From Hyphococcus aureus (lineage in GTDB: Bacteria; Pseudomonadota; Alphaproteobacteria; Caulobacterales; Parvularculaceae), in NCBI RefSeq assembly GCF_042643165.1, contig NZ_JBHRSH010000002.1:992001-1056000 (forward strand): a stretch of 64,000 nucleotides of DNA, in the 5' to 3' direction. Each line of letters begins with the position of its first letter. Positions within the stretch are counted from its first letter, which is position 1. This document shows, in pieces, positions 47,435-56,327 of the stretch. A program made the position numbers and the translations under genes. Under the pieces are notes generated by a model. That model searched no databases. It saw only the letters and a program-made list of their open reading frames with translations, and was not told where the DNA came from.

Positions 47435-49096
47435 AATGCCGGGAAGGTTGAGCTGTTTTTCCCGGGCGCAGGCGATAGCGTCTTCATAGCCGGCGTCGGC
47501 GTGGCGCATGACGCCGCTGGCCGGATCGTTCCAGAGGACGCGCTTCAGGCGCCGGGCGGCGTCTTCCGTGCCGTCGGCGACGATCACCATCCCCGCATGC
47601 TGGGAAAAGCCCATGCCCACGCCGCCGCCATGATGGAGCGACACCCAGGTGGCGCCGGAGGCGGTGTTCAGGAGCGCATTCAACAGCGGCCAGTCGGATA
47701 CGGCGTCGGAGCCGTCTTTCATGGATTCCGTTTCGCGATTGGGGCTCGCCACCGAACCTGAGTCGAGGTGATCGCGGCCGATCACCACCGGCGCTTTCAA
47801 CTCGCCATTCGCCACCATCTCGTTGAACGCCAATCCCAGACGATGACGATCGCCCAAGCCCACCCAACAGATGCGCGCGGGCAGGCCCTGAAACGCGATC
47901 CGCTCGCGCGCCATGTCGAGCCAGTTGTGAAGATGTTTGTTGTCGGGGAGCAGCTCCTTCACTTTTTCATCGGTGCGGTAGATGTCTTCCGGATCGCCGG
48001 AAAGCGCGGCCCAGCGGAACGGCCCGACGCCACGGCAGAATTGCGGACGAATATAAGCCGGCACAAAACCCGGAAAATCGAACGCGTCTTTGAGGCCTTC
48101 GTCAAAAGCAACCTGACGGATGTTATTGCCGTAATCGAGCGTCGGCACGCCGGCGTTCCAAAAATCGAGCATCGCCTGAACTTGGATTTTCATGGAGGCG
48201 CGGGCGGCCTTCTCCACCACTTTCGGATCGCTTTCGCGTTTGGCTCGCCACTCGCCCATGGTCCAGCCAATGGGAAGATAGCCGTTCACAGGATCATGGG
48301 CCGACGTTTGATCTGTCACGATATCGGGTTTGACGCCTCGTTTGACGATCTCCGGAAAAATATCGCCCGCATTGCCGAGAAGGCCGACAGACTTCGCCTC
48401 TCCCGCTTTGGTCCAGCGCTCGATCATCTCCAGCGCTTCATCAAGCGTTTCGGCTTTCTCGTCGACATAACGCGTGCGCAGCCGGAAATCGATCGAGTCC
48501 GGATTGCACTCAACGGCGAGACAACATGCGCCAGCCATCACCGCCGCGAGCGGCTGCGCGCCGCCCATGCCGCCAAGGCCGCCGGTCAGAATCCATTTTC
48601 CTTTGAGGTTGCCGTTATAGTGGCGCCGCCCGGCTTCGACGAAGGTTTCGTAGGTGCCCTGAACAATCCCTTGTGTGCCGATATAGATCCACGAGCCCGC
48701 CGTCATCTGGCCGTACATCATCAGGCCTTTTTTATCGAGCTCGTTGAAGTGGTCCCAGTTCGCCCAATGCGGCACGAGATTGGAGTTTGCGATCAACACG
48801 CGCGGCGCATCTTTATGGGTTTCAAAAACGCCGACAGGTTTGCCGGATTGCACCAGCAAGGTCTGATCCTCACGTAAGGTCTTGAGGGTTTCCGTGATCG
48901 CGTCGAAATCCGCCCATGAACGAGCCGCGCGGCCAATGCCGCCATAAACCACAAGCTCGTCCGGATTTTCAGCGACGTCGCGATCGAGATTGTTCTGGAT
49001 CATGCGGAACGGCGCTTCCGTCGTCCATGACAGACAGTTCAGCTCCGTACCCGTGGGGGCTTTCACATCGCGCTTGTTTGCAAATCGGTCAGTCAT
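47429..49096 (-). CDS. hutU: Urocanate hydratase
   Basis: This 555-residue NAD-dependent enzyme converts urocanate to imidazolonepropionate, the second step of histidine breakdown. Visible family parts are YGGIGRAARSWADFDAI, NSNLVPHWANWDHFNELD, GQMTAGSWIYIGTQGIVQGT, GGLGGMGGAQPLAAVMAGAC, and the C-terminal WVSLHHGGGVGMGFSQHAGM. The catalytic Cys region and NAD-binding Gly motif are intact. It ends the hutH-hutG-hutU unit and overlaps hutG by 8 bases. Its stop lies in an interspersed repeat. Confidence 0.96.
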   Translation of the reverse strand: MTDRFANKRDVKAPTGTELNCLSWTTEAPFRMIQNNLDRDVAENPDELVVYGGIGRAARSWADFDAITETLKTLREDQTLLVQSGKPVGVFETHKDAPRVLIANSNLVPHWANWDHFNELDKKGLMMYGQMTAGSWIYIGTQGIVQGTYETFVEAGRRHYNGNLKGKWILTGGLGGMGGAQPLAAVMAGACCLAVECNPDSIDFRLRTRYVDEKAETLDEALEMIERWTKAGEAKSVGLLGNAGDIFPEIVKRGVKPDIVTDQTSAHDPVNGYLPIGWTMGEWRAKRESDPKVVEKAARASMKIQVQAMLDFWNAGVPTLDYGNNIRQVAFDEGLKDAFDFPGFVPAYIRPQFCRGVGPFRWAALSGDPEDIYRTDEKVKELLPDNKHLHNWLDMARERIAFQGLPARICWVGLGDRHRLGLAFNEMVANGELKAPVVIGRDHLDSGSVASPNRETESMKDGSDAVSDWPLLNALLNTASGATWVSLHHGGGVGMGFSQHAGMVIVADGTEDAARRLKRVLWNDPASGVMRHADAGYEDAIACAREKQLNLPGIL

Positions 49097-49898
49097 CTCC
49101 GGCTCCGTTCAAATGTCCGTCAAGCGCAAGCTGTTCGATGCGCTCCAAAATCTGTTTCAGGGTTGCGCGCAGCTTTTCAGCTTTCGCGTCACTGTAGGTA
49201 AAAGGCGCCGCCTCGCTTTCGAGATAGGCGCTCTGCGCGATTTCCATCTGGATCGCATGAACGCCATGCGCTGGATCGCCATAATGGCGTGTTGTCCAGC
49301 CGCCGCGAAAACGCCCGTTCACCACATAGGAAAATTCCGACGCGACGCAGACATCGGCGACCGCTTCTTCAATCGCCTTCGCGCAGGTGGCGCCGTTATT
49401 CGTGCCGATATTGAGATCAGGCAAGGTTCCATCAAACAGATACGGAATCTGCGACCGGATGGAATGACAATCATAGAGAACCGCAACGCCATGGGCGTCG
49501 CGCGCGCGATCAATTTCGGCGGCGAGCGTCAGATGATAGACCGCGTGAAAATCCATGCGGCGACGCTCAATCTCTTCATCGGTGGGGGGCGCATCCCAGA
49601 TCGCTTCGCCATCGAAATCAGTGAGCGGCACGAGACCAGTCGTATTCTGACCGGGATAGAGACTGGCGCCGGACGGATCGCGATTGGCGTCGATGACATA
49701 GCGATGGAAGTCGGCGCGCACGATTGTCGCGTCGGGCAAAAGGCCATCATAGAGCCGGTCCACATGCCAGTCTGTGTCGGCCAGCGTTCGGCCGCGCGCA
49801 TTAAGACGCGCCATGATTTCATCCGGAACGAACACACCGCTATGGGGCTGGCCGAGAATGACCGGCCCCTTGCCGCTTATGACCGTCAGCGGATTCAT
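49089..49898 (-). CDS. hutG: N-formylglutamate deformylase
   Basis: This 269-residue zinc hydrolase releases formate from N-formylglutamate, the last step of the formylating histidine route. Motifs are PHSGVFVPDEIM, DTDWHVDRLYDGLLPDATIV, YDCHSIRSQIPYLFDG, and NGRFRGGWTTRHYGDPAHGV, with His residues for the metal. The pairing with hutF shows this genome uses the HutF/HutG (formimidoyl deiminase) branch rather than direct formiminoglutamase. It overlaps hutH by 4 bases (ATGA) and hutU by 8. Confidence 0.94.
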   Translation of the reverse strand: MNPLTVISGKGPVILGQPHSGVFVPDEIMARLNARGRTLADTDWHVDRLYDGLLPDATIVRADFHRYVIDANRDPSGASLYPGQNTTGLVPLTDFDGEAIWDAPPTDEEIERRRMDFHAVYHLTLAAEIDRARDAHGVAVLYDCHSIRSQIPYLFDGTLPDLNIGTNNGATCAKAIEEAVADVCVASEFSYVVNGRFRGGWTTRHYGDPAHGVHAIQMEIAQSAYLESEAAPFTYSDAKAEKLRATLKQILERIEQLALDGHLNGAGDD

Positions 49899-51430
49899 AA
49901 TGCGCCCAGTTCAATCGGCGTGACGCCCGCATGATTGGAAAAAACTCTCTGGCGGACAAGATTTTTCAGCGCATCAATGTCATCTGACAAAATCCTGTCA
50001 TCGCCCATGGGCGCGCAACGTTCGCGAATGGCGACGATGGTTGTTTTCAGCGCCGGGCTGGTCTCCAGCGGCGCGCGCATCTCGACGCCTTGCGCCCCCG
50101 CCATGGCTTCAACTGCGATGATGCCGGAGAGGTTTTCATTCATCTCATGTAACCGCCTCGCACCGTGGCACGCCATGGAGACATGGTCTTCCTGATTCGC
50201 TGACGTCGGCGTTGAATCAACCGAACGGGGATTGGAAAGCGCCTTGTTCTCGCTCATGAGCGCGGCGGAAGTGACTTCCGCAATCATCAATCCGGAATTC
50301 AATCCCGGTTTCGGCGTCAGAAACGCTGGCAAGCCATAGCTCAAGGCAGGATCGACAAGCAACGCAATACGGCGCTGGGAAATCGATCCGATCTCCGACA
50401 GCGCAATCGCGATCTGGTCCGCCGCGAACGCAACCGGCTCCGCATGGAAGTTTCCCCCCGATACGATCTCCCCGTCCGCCAGCACCAGCGGATTGTCGGT
50501 AACGGCGTTTGCTTCCATTTGAAGCGTCACCGCCGCCTGTCGCAAAAGATCAAGACACGCACCGGCAACCTGCGGCTGACAACGCAAGCAATATGGATCC
50601 TGCACGCGTTCATCACCCTCCATGTGACTGGTAATGATTTGCGACCCATCAAGCAGTTCGCGCAAACGCTGCGCGGTTTCAATCTGACCGCGATGACCGC
50701 GCAGGGAATGGATTTGCGGATGGAATGGCGCCGCCGTTCCCATCGCCGCCTCAATCGACAACGCACTTGTGGTGACGGATGACATCGCCAGCCGCCAGGC
50801 GTCGAACAAGGCGGACAAGGCGAGCGCCGTCGACACTTGTGTGCCATTGATCATGGCGAGGCCTTCTTTGGCCGACAGGATCAGCGGATCGATGTTCTCG
50901 CTTTTCATCGCCGCCATTGCCGATTTCATGTCGCCGCGATGAACAACATCACCCTCGCCGATCAGCGCCGCGGTCATATGGGCGAGCGGCGCCAGATCGC
51001 CCGATGCGCCAACAGACCCTTGCGAGGGAATGACGGGCAGAATGTCCGCGGCAATAAATTTTTCGATCTGTTCGATCACGTCCCAGCGCACGCCCGACGC
51101 GCCGCGGCCGAGCGACAAGAGTTTGAGCGCCATCACAAGGCGCGTCACCCCGGGTGACAATGGCGCGCCGGTTCCCGCGCTGTGGGAGAGAATGAGATTG
51201 CGCTGAAGCTGCGCCAGTTCATCATGGCCAATGCGCACAGAGGCGAGTTTGCCGAAACCGGTATTGACGCCATAGACCGGCGCATCGTCCGCGGCCGCTT
51301 TTGCAATTTGTTCCGCAGACCAATCAATCCCCGCCCGCGCCGCTCGGTCCAGGGCGAAGGCCGACCCATCCCGATAAAGCTCTTCGAGCCCGACAAGGCT
51401 CGCCGCGCCCGGCGTCAGCGTGACCGTCAT
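49895..51430 (-). CDS. hutH: Histidine ammonia-lyase
   Basis: This 511-residue enzyme deaminates histidine to urocanate. The self-forming MIO cofactor triad ASG is at residues 142-144 (QGSVGASGDLAPLAHM). Other family parts are VYGVNTGFGKLASV, NLILSHSAGTGAPL, QDPYCLRCQPQVAG and the C-terminal STPTSANQEDHVSMACHGAR. It is the first gene of the minus-strand hut unit, divergent from hutF, with the shared operator region upstream. The ATG at 51430 has no strong ribosome site. Confidence 0.96.
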   Translation of the reverse strand: MTVTLTPGAASLVGLEELYRDGSAFALDRAARAGIDWSAEQIAKAAADDAPVYGVNTGFGKLASVRIGHDELAQLQRNLILSHSAGTGAPLSPGVTRLVMALKLLSLGRGASGVRWDVIEQIEKFIAADILPVIPSQGSVGASGDLAPLAHMTAALIGEGDVVHRGDMKSAMAAMKSENIDPLILSAKEGLAMINGTQVSTALALSALFDAWRLAMSSVTTSALSIEAAMGTAAPFHPQIHSLRGHRGQIETAQRLRELLDGSQIITSHMEGDERVQDPYCLRCQPQVAGACLDLLRQAAVTLQMEANAVTDNPLVLADGEIVSGGNFHAEPVAFAADQIAIALSEIGSISQRRIALLVDPALSYGLPAFLTPKPGLNSGLMIAEVTSAALMSENKALSNPRSVDSTPTSANQEDHVSMACHGARRLHEMNENLSGIIAVEAMAGAQGVEMRAPLETSPALKTTIVAIRERCAPMGDDRILSDDIDALKNLVRQRVFSNHAGVTPIELGAL

Positions 51431-51470
51431 AGAACCCTCAAAATGCTCTCAGCAGCCTATCCACTGCTTG

Positions 51471-51507
51471 ATATGTGCAGTTTATTGGATATTATGTATG
51501 CACATAT
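51471..51507. promoter_or_regulatory. Hut operator candidate (inverted repeat)
   Basis: ATATGTGCA (51471-51479) and TGCACATAT (51499-51507) are perfect 9-bp inverted repeats with 19 bases between. The right half also contains TATGT-N4-ACATA (51493-51506). They lie in the 95-base gap between hutH and hutF, the expected target of the HutC repressor encoded downstream. Confidence 0.6.
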
Positions 51508-51525
51508 TAACCGGAGGCGCAAGCC

Positions 51526-52893
51526 GTGGCCCACCAGACCCTGTTCGCACAAGAAGCCCTCACCGCCGCTGGATGGGCGCGAAATGTTCGGCTGGAAATC
51601 GACCCCGCAGGCCGAATCGCCGGGGTGACCGCAGACGCCAAGCCCGAAGGGATCAAAGTCGGCGCCCTGCTCCCGGCCCCCGGCAATGCGCACTCTCATT
51701 CCTTCCAGCGGGCCATGGCCGGGCTCACCGAATATCGCTCACAAGCCCATGACGATTTCTGGACATGGCGCGCGCTCATGTATCATTTCGTCGAGCGCTT
51801 GACGCCCGACGACATCGAAGCGATCGCCGCACAGGTTCAAATGGAAATGCTTGAGGCGGGCTACGCCGCCATCGGCGAATTTCATTATCTCCATCACCAG
51901 CCGGACGGAACGCCCTATGACAATCCCGGCGAACTCGGCGAGCGCATGTTTGCGGCAGCGGCGCAAACAGGGATCGGCTACACGCATCTGCCGGTGCTTT
52001 ATATGCGCGGCGGCATGGACGACCGGCCGCTTGCCGGCGGTCAGCGGCGTTTCGGCAATCGGCTTGAGCAATTCGAACAGCTTTTCGAGCTAGCGCGCTC
52101 CGGTCTCAAACAATTACCAGCCGATGCGCGGCTTGGCGTGGCGCCGCATTCCCTGCGCGCCGTCAATGAAAAAGCCTTATCCTTCACCGTCGGACTGGAT
52201 CGGACTGCGCCTGTACACATCCACGCAGCGGAGCAAACCGGCGAAGTGGATGAAGCCCTCACCTATCTCGGCGCGCGGCCTGTTGAATGGTTGCTCAAGA
52301 CCATGAACATCGATGCTGACTGGCGGCTGGTTCACGCCACGCAAATGACCGACACGGAAACCGCCGCTCTCGCCGCCTCGGGCGCCGGCGTTGTGGTCTG
52401 CCCCATAACCGAGGCCAATCTTGGCGATGGAATTTTCAACGCCCGAGAATATCTATCCGCTGGCGGCGCGCTGGCGCTCGGCTCCGATTCCAATATTCGC
52501 ATTTCGCTCTCTGAGGAACTGCGCGCGCTGGAACATTCCCAACGGCTTCGGGACCGTCAGCGCGCGGTGCTCGCCACATCTGAAAAATCCTGCGGCCGGG
52601 CGATGCTGGAAACCGCAGCCGCTGGCGGCGCGTCAGCACTGGGCCGCGACGCAGGGCGGATCGAAACCGGGGCTCTCGCCGATCTCCTTGCGCTCGACAG
52701 CGCCGCGCCTGCACTCGCTGGGCTTTCCGGCGACCGAATGCTCGACACATGGATATTTGCGGGCGGCGATGATCTCGTCACCGATGTCTGGGCGGCGGGG
52801 CGCCATGTAGTGACGAGCGGCGCGCATATTAAACGCGACGCTATCACGACACGGTTTAATGCGGTTATGGCGCGCCTTCGGGGTGAGTTATGA
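51526..52893 (+). CDS. hutF: Formimidoylglutamate deiminase
   Basis: This 455-residue amidohydrolase-type zinc enzyme converts N-formimidoylglutamate to N-formylglutamate plus ammonia. The N-terminal metal motif is GNAHSHSFQRAM, with VPVHIHAAEQ-type (VHIHAAEQTGEVDEAL) and VHATQMT further in; the C-terminal LGSDSNIRISL supplies the last Asp ligand. The GTG at 51526 follows GGAGGC. It overlaps hutC by 4 bases (ATGA). HutF here supplies the substrate of HutG. Confidence 0.94.
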   Translation: MAHQTLFAQEALTAAGWARNVRLEIDPAGRIAGVTADAKPEGIKVGALLPAPGNAHSHSFQRAMAGLTEYRSQAHDDFWTWRALMYHFVERLTPDDIEAIAAQVQMEMLEAGYAAIGEFHYLHHQPDGTPYDNPGELGERMFAAAAQTGIGYTHLPVLYMRGGMDDRPLAGGQRRFGNRLEQFEQLFELARSGLKQLPADARLGVAPHSLRAVNEKALSFTVGLDRTAPVHIHAAEQTGEVDEALTYLGARPVEWLLKTMNIDADWRLVHATQMTDTETAALAASGAGVVVCPITEANLGDGIFNAREYLSAGGALALGSDSNIRISLSEELRALEHSQRLRDRQRAVLATSEKSCGRAMLETAAAGGASALGRDAGRIETGALADLLALDSAAPALAGLSGDRMLDTWIFAGGDDLVTDVWAAGRHVVTSGAHIKRDAITTRFNAVMARLRGEL

Positions 52894-53582
52894 GCGAGCG
52901 CAGTCATCACACCATCCGCGAAGCCATCCGCGACCGCATTTCCTCAGGCGAATGGGCGCCCGGCGCGCTGATGCCCGGCGAAGTGGATCTCGCCGGGGAA
53001 TATCAATGCGCGCGCACCACCGTGAACCGGGCCCTGCAATCTCTCGCTGAAGACGGGCTTATCGAACGCAAACGCCGCGCCGGCACCCGCATCAAAGAAC
53101 TGCCTGTCAAACGCGCGCGTTTCGAAATCCCGCTCATCCGGCAGGAAGTGGAAGCGACCGGCGCGCAATACCGCCCGCATCTGTTGCTGCGTGAAGTCAT
53201 CGACGCGCCCAACGCCGTCACCGCGCGCCTACAAATGAAAACCGGCAACCGCGCGCTGCATCTTCAAACCGTGCACATGGCCGACGGCGCGCCCTACGCT
53301 TACGAAGATCGCTGGGTGAATCTCGAAGCCGCGTCCGGCATTCTCGATGCGCCGCTCGATAAGATCAGCGCCAATGAGTGGCTGTTGAAACACGCCCCCT
53401 ATTCCAGCGGCGACGTAACCTTTTCGGCGACCCCGGCCGGGCCCGGAGAAGCCGCGGCGCTCGACATTGCCGAGGGCGAAGCGCTTTTCACCATCGATCG
53501 CACCACATGGCAGGATAATCTGCATGTCACGACGATGAAGCTGTATTATAGGCCGGGATATAAGTTGAAGGCGCAGGTTTAA
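52890..53582 (+). CDS. hutC: Histidine-utilisation repressor, GntR family
   Basis: This 230-residue repressor has a GntR winged helix (EAIRDRISSGEWAPGALMPG, CARTTVNRALQSLAEDGLIE) and a UTRA ligand domain (FEIPLIRQEVEATGAQYRPH, HMADGAPYAYEDRWVNLEAA, LLKHAPYSSGDVTFSATPAG). HutC proteins bind urocanate, which releases them from operators in front of hut genes. It is co-translated with hutF, so autoregulation through the inverted repeat upstream of hutF is expected. No strong terminator is seen before crtE. Confidence 0.94.
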   Translation: MSERSHHTIREAIRDRISSGEWAPGALMPGEVDLAGEYQCARTTVNRALQSLAEDGLIERKRRAGTRIKELPVKRARFEIPLIRQEVEATGAQYRPHLLLREVIDAPNAVTARLQMKTGNRALHLQTVHMADGAPYAYEDRWVNLEAASGILDAPLDKISANEWLLKHAPYSSGDVTFSATPAGPGEAAALDIAEGEALFTIDRTTWQDNLHVTTMKLYYRPGYKLKAQV

Positions 53583-53779
53583 CACTATTGATTCTCAGGA
53601 ACAAAAAAGGAACCACCCTTTCTTTATCCTGTAATTGTGGTTAGCGGCGGGCTTTCAAATATTGCAACAGCGAAGCGACGACACCCACTTTGTGTATTTC
53701 ACAAGCACCTGGAATAGTGCATCATGGCGGCTGCAGGATGTTTCTAACACTTGTTCATATTGACCCAAGGAGCCGAAGT

Positions 53780-54757
53780 ATGGCGTTCGACAAACGCATA
53801 GATGTCGGCCTTGAGACTCTCAGCGCTGGCGCGATCGACGTCCTGCGCCAAAAAATCGACATTCGGCTCGGTGAACTCTACCGCGAAAATGCAAAGGACA
53901 CGCGCCTGATTTGCGCCATCCGGCATGCGCTTTTGTCACCGGGCAAGCGCTTCCGCCCCATCATCACGCTTCTCGCCTATGCCGAGAGCGGCGGCGATAT
54001 TGAAGACGCCGTTGACGCCGCATGCGCCATCGAAATGGTGCACGCCGCTTCGCTGATCATGGACGATCTGCCGTCCATGGATGACGCCCGCCTGCGCCGG
54101 GGACGTCTCGCGACCCATGTTGTGTTCGGCGAAGGCACCGGGATGCTCGCTGCCGTTGCGTTGCTCAACGAAGCCTATCGCGTCATTTCGAACGGCCCCG
54201 CCGGCGACCCGGCCCAGAAAATTCGCGCCATCTGTCATTTGACCAACGCCGTCGGGCCCGACGGCCTCGCCGGGGGACAGGAACGCGACATCATGTGCGC
54301 CGGCGCCGAGACCGACGCCAATTCCCTCAAGGAAATTGAACAGCGCCATCTTGAAAAAACCGGCGCCCTCTTCGCTGCGGCCGCCGCCATCGGCGCTGAA
54401 CTCGCCGGCGCGGACGAGGCCCGGGTTCAAAAGATGCATGATTATGGCGTCGCATTGGGTCTCGCCTATCAGGCGTTTGACGACGTTATCGATGTTGAAG
54501 GCACGATGGAAAACACCGGCAAAGACGTATCGCAGGATGAAGGAAAATCGACCGTCGTCAGCCTTCTTGGCCGCGAGGGCGCGCGCCGCTCCGCCGGTCG
54601 CTGGCTCGGCCGCGCCATCGAAGCCGCAAAAGACGCCAACAGCGAACGGCCCGCCCTTCTCGCCACGCTTGCCCAGAAAATCGGCAAGAAATTCGGCGTG
54701 ATCGCCATTGACGAAAACACCGACGGCCTTAAACAGCGCCGGCCCGTTTCAAGCTAA
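53780..54757 (+). CDS. crtE: Geranylgeranyl diphosphate synthase
   Basis: This 325-residue prenyltransferase makes the C20 precursor of carotenoids from IPP and allylic diphosphates. The first Asp-rich motif is DDLPSMDD (residues 95-102, bacterial spacing) after LIM, the second is DDVID in AYQAFDDVIDVEGTM. GKRFRP and LAGGQERDIM fit the family. The ATG at 53780 (MAFDKRIDVG) follows AGGAG; the frame runs open upstream to 53690. It lies 197 bases after hutC, in which its promoter must lie, and 54 bases before crtZ. Confidence 0.93.
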   Translation: MAFDKRIDVGLETLSAGAIDVLRQKIDIRLGELYRENAKDTRLICAIRHALLSPGKRFRPIITLLAYAESGGDIEDAVDAACAIEMVHAASLIMDDLPSMDDARLRRGRLATHVVFGEGTGMLAAVALLNEAYRVISNGPAGDPAQKIRAICHLTNAVGPDGLAGGQERDIMCAGAETDANSLKEIEQRHLEKTGALFAAAAAIGAELAGADEARVQKMHDYGVALGLAYQAFDDVIDVEGTMENTGKDVSQDEGKSTVVSLLGREGARRSAGRWLGRAIEAAKDANSERPALLATLAQKIGKKFGVIAIDENTDGLKQRRPVSS

Positions 54758-54811
54758 GCGTCAGCAGCGCGTTTCGCCGCGTCGCAAAACCTCATGCGGC
54801 CTGTTATAGTT

Positions 54812-55333
54812 ATGTCCATGTCGCCGCTTTCATTCATCGCTGTCATTATTGCTTTCATCCTGCTGATGGAAGGCGTCGCCTGGGTGACGCATCGTTATGT
54901 CATGCATGGATTTTTATGGTCGCTGCACAAATCCCATCACGAACCGCGCACCGGCGCGTTTGAAAAGAACGACTGGTTCGCCGTGATCTTTTCCGTTCCG
55001 TCGATTGCGCTGATTTATATCGGCGTGAATGGCTGGACGCCGGCTCTCGCCGCAGGGATCGGCATACTCGGCTATGGCCTGATCTATTTTTTCTTTCACG
55101 ATATTCTGGTGCACCGGCGCATGGATTTCGGGCTGAGACCGAAAAAGGGATATCTGGCGCGCGTCGTTCAGGCGCATCGATTGCATCACGCCGTTGAATC
55201 AAAAGAAGGCTGCGTTTCTTTCGGCTTTATCTTCGCACCGAGCCCGCAACATTTGAAACAGATGATGAAACGAACCGAAGGCGCCCGCCTTCGCGCCGCA
55301 ACAGTGAAAAGCAACCTGCCGCCGCTTGCATAA
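54812..55333 (+). CDS. crtZ: Beta-carotene hydroxylase
   Basis: This 173-residue membrane di-iron enzyme hydroxylates C3 of the beta-ionone rings, giving zeaxanthin. Four His clusters are visible: THRYVMHG, LHKSHHEP, FFFHDILVHRRM and AHRLHHA. Helices flank them (FIAVIIAFILLMEGVAW, AVIFSVPSIALIYIGV). ATGs at 54794, 54812 and 54818 are possible; the middle one gives a normal length. It follows crtE and converges with crtB, leaving only 4 bases between. Confidence 0.93.
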   Translation: MSMSPLSFIAVIIAFILLMEGVAWVTHRYVMHGFLWSLHKSHHEPRTGAFEKNDWFAVIFSVPSIALIYIGVNGWTPALAAGIGILGYGLIYFFFHDILVHRRMDFGLRPKKGYLARVVQAHRLHHAVESKEGCVSFGFIFAPSPQHLKQMMKRTEGARLRAATVKSNLPPLA

Positions 55334-55337
55334 ATTT

Positions 55338-56327
55338 CTATTGCATCGACTGGCGGCGCCAGAGAGCGCCTCTTGGCGGCGTTTTCAACGATTTCAAAAA
55401 CAGCGAAGACGGGACGCCGGTCACAATACCCGACACGGCCAGCATCGCCTTTCGCGCCCCCGGAACGGCGACACGCGCGCGCCAGACATCAGGCCCGCCT
55501 TCGCGGATGCGCCGACCAATATCCCGGTAAATGTTGCGCGCCGCCGCCACCGCCGCCGCCGCACGCGGCGGCAACCGACGCACGCCGGCGCTCGCGGAAG
55601 CATAATAATCGTCAGCGCTGTCAAGCAGCGAAATGGCGACGCGCCAGACGCGCTCTTTATTGGTTTCATCAAGCAAAGAAGCGGGATCGGCGGCGACGCC
55701 TTCGGCGCCGAGCAATGCGGCGGGAACATAAATACGTCCCGCCCGCGCATCATCATAAATATCGCGGCAGATATTGGTCAGTTGAAAAGCAAGACCGAGA
55801 TCGCAAGCGCGGTCGAGCGTTTCTTCATCATCACGATCAACGCCCATGAGAATCGCCATCATGATCCCCACCACCCCAGCGACGCCGTAACAATAGCGCA
55901 TCGTATCGTCGAGAGTTTCGTAGCACGCCTCCTCTGCGTCTAGCGCAAACCCCGCCAGAAGGTCGAACGGATATTGCTTTGGCAGGTGATGGCGTGCCGC
56001 AACTTCCGCAAAGGCGTCAAAGGCTGGTTCGCCAACAGGCTCGCCGTTGAGACTGCGCCTTGTATTCTCGCGAAGCCGGTCCAGGCGGCGCTGGCGCTCC
56101 GCGGCGGTCATCTCCGCATCGGGGGCGTCTTCTCCCATGGACTGGCCGTCAATCACATCATCGCAATGACGGCACCAAGCATAGAGCATCTGCGCATCCG
56201 CCTGCATCTCCCGGCCGAATAATAAAGAGGCGAGCGCAAAGCTCTTCGAGCCCTGCTTGATAGTTTTCTTGCCATAAGCGGACAGCGCATCGCGCGAGGC
56301 TGCGTTTTGTGTTGCGGAGACGCTCAA
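55338..56327 (-). CDS. crtB: Phytoene synthase
   Basis: This 329-residue enzyme joins two GGPP to make phytoene. Asp motifs are YAWCRHCDDVIDG (Asp56-57, Asp60) and TNICRDIYDDARAGR. The segment YCYGVAGVVGIMMAIL is characteristic. The start is the TTG at 56327, right after the crtI stop (TAGTTG) with GGAATAG upstream, implying coupling to crtI. It is the last gene of the crtY-crtI-crtB unit. Confidence 0.93.
   Translation of the reverse strand: MSVSATQNAASRDALSAYGKKTIKQGSKSFALASLLFGREMQADAQMLYAWCRHCDDVIDGQSMGEDAPDAEMTAAERQRRLDRLRENTRRSLNGEPVGEPAFDAFAEVAARHHLPKQYPFDLLAGFALDAEEACYETLDDTMRYCYGVAGVVGIMMAILMGVDRDDEETLDRACDLGLAFQLTNICRDIYDDARAGRIYVPAALLGAEGVAADPASLLDETNKERVWRVAISLLDSADDYYASASAGVRRLPPRAAAAVAAARNIYRDIGRRIREGGPDVWRARVAVPGARKAMLAVSGIVTGVPSSLFLKSLKTPPRGALWRRQSMQ

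Noticed and set aside
47768..48877. A 369-codon plus-strand frame opposite hutU
   Set aside because: Antisense shadow of the clearly real hutU gene.
53690..53704. TTGTG-N5-CACAA dyad upstream of crtE, considered as a PpsR- or CRP-type operator
   Set aside because: Arms of only five bases; does not match TGT-N12-ACA well. Not strong enough to list as a feature.
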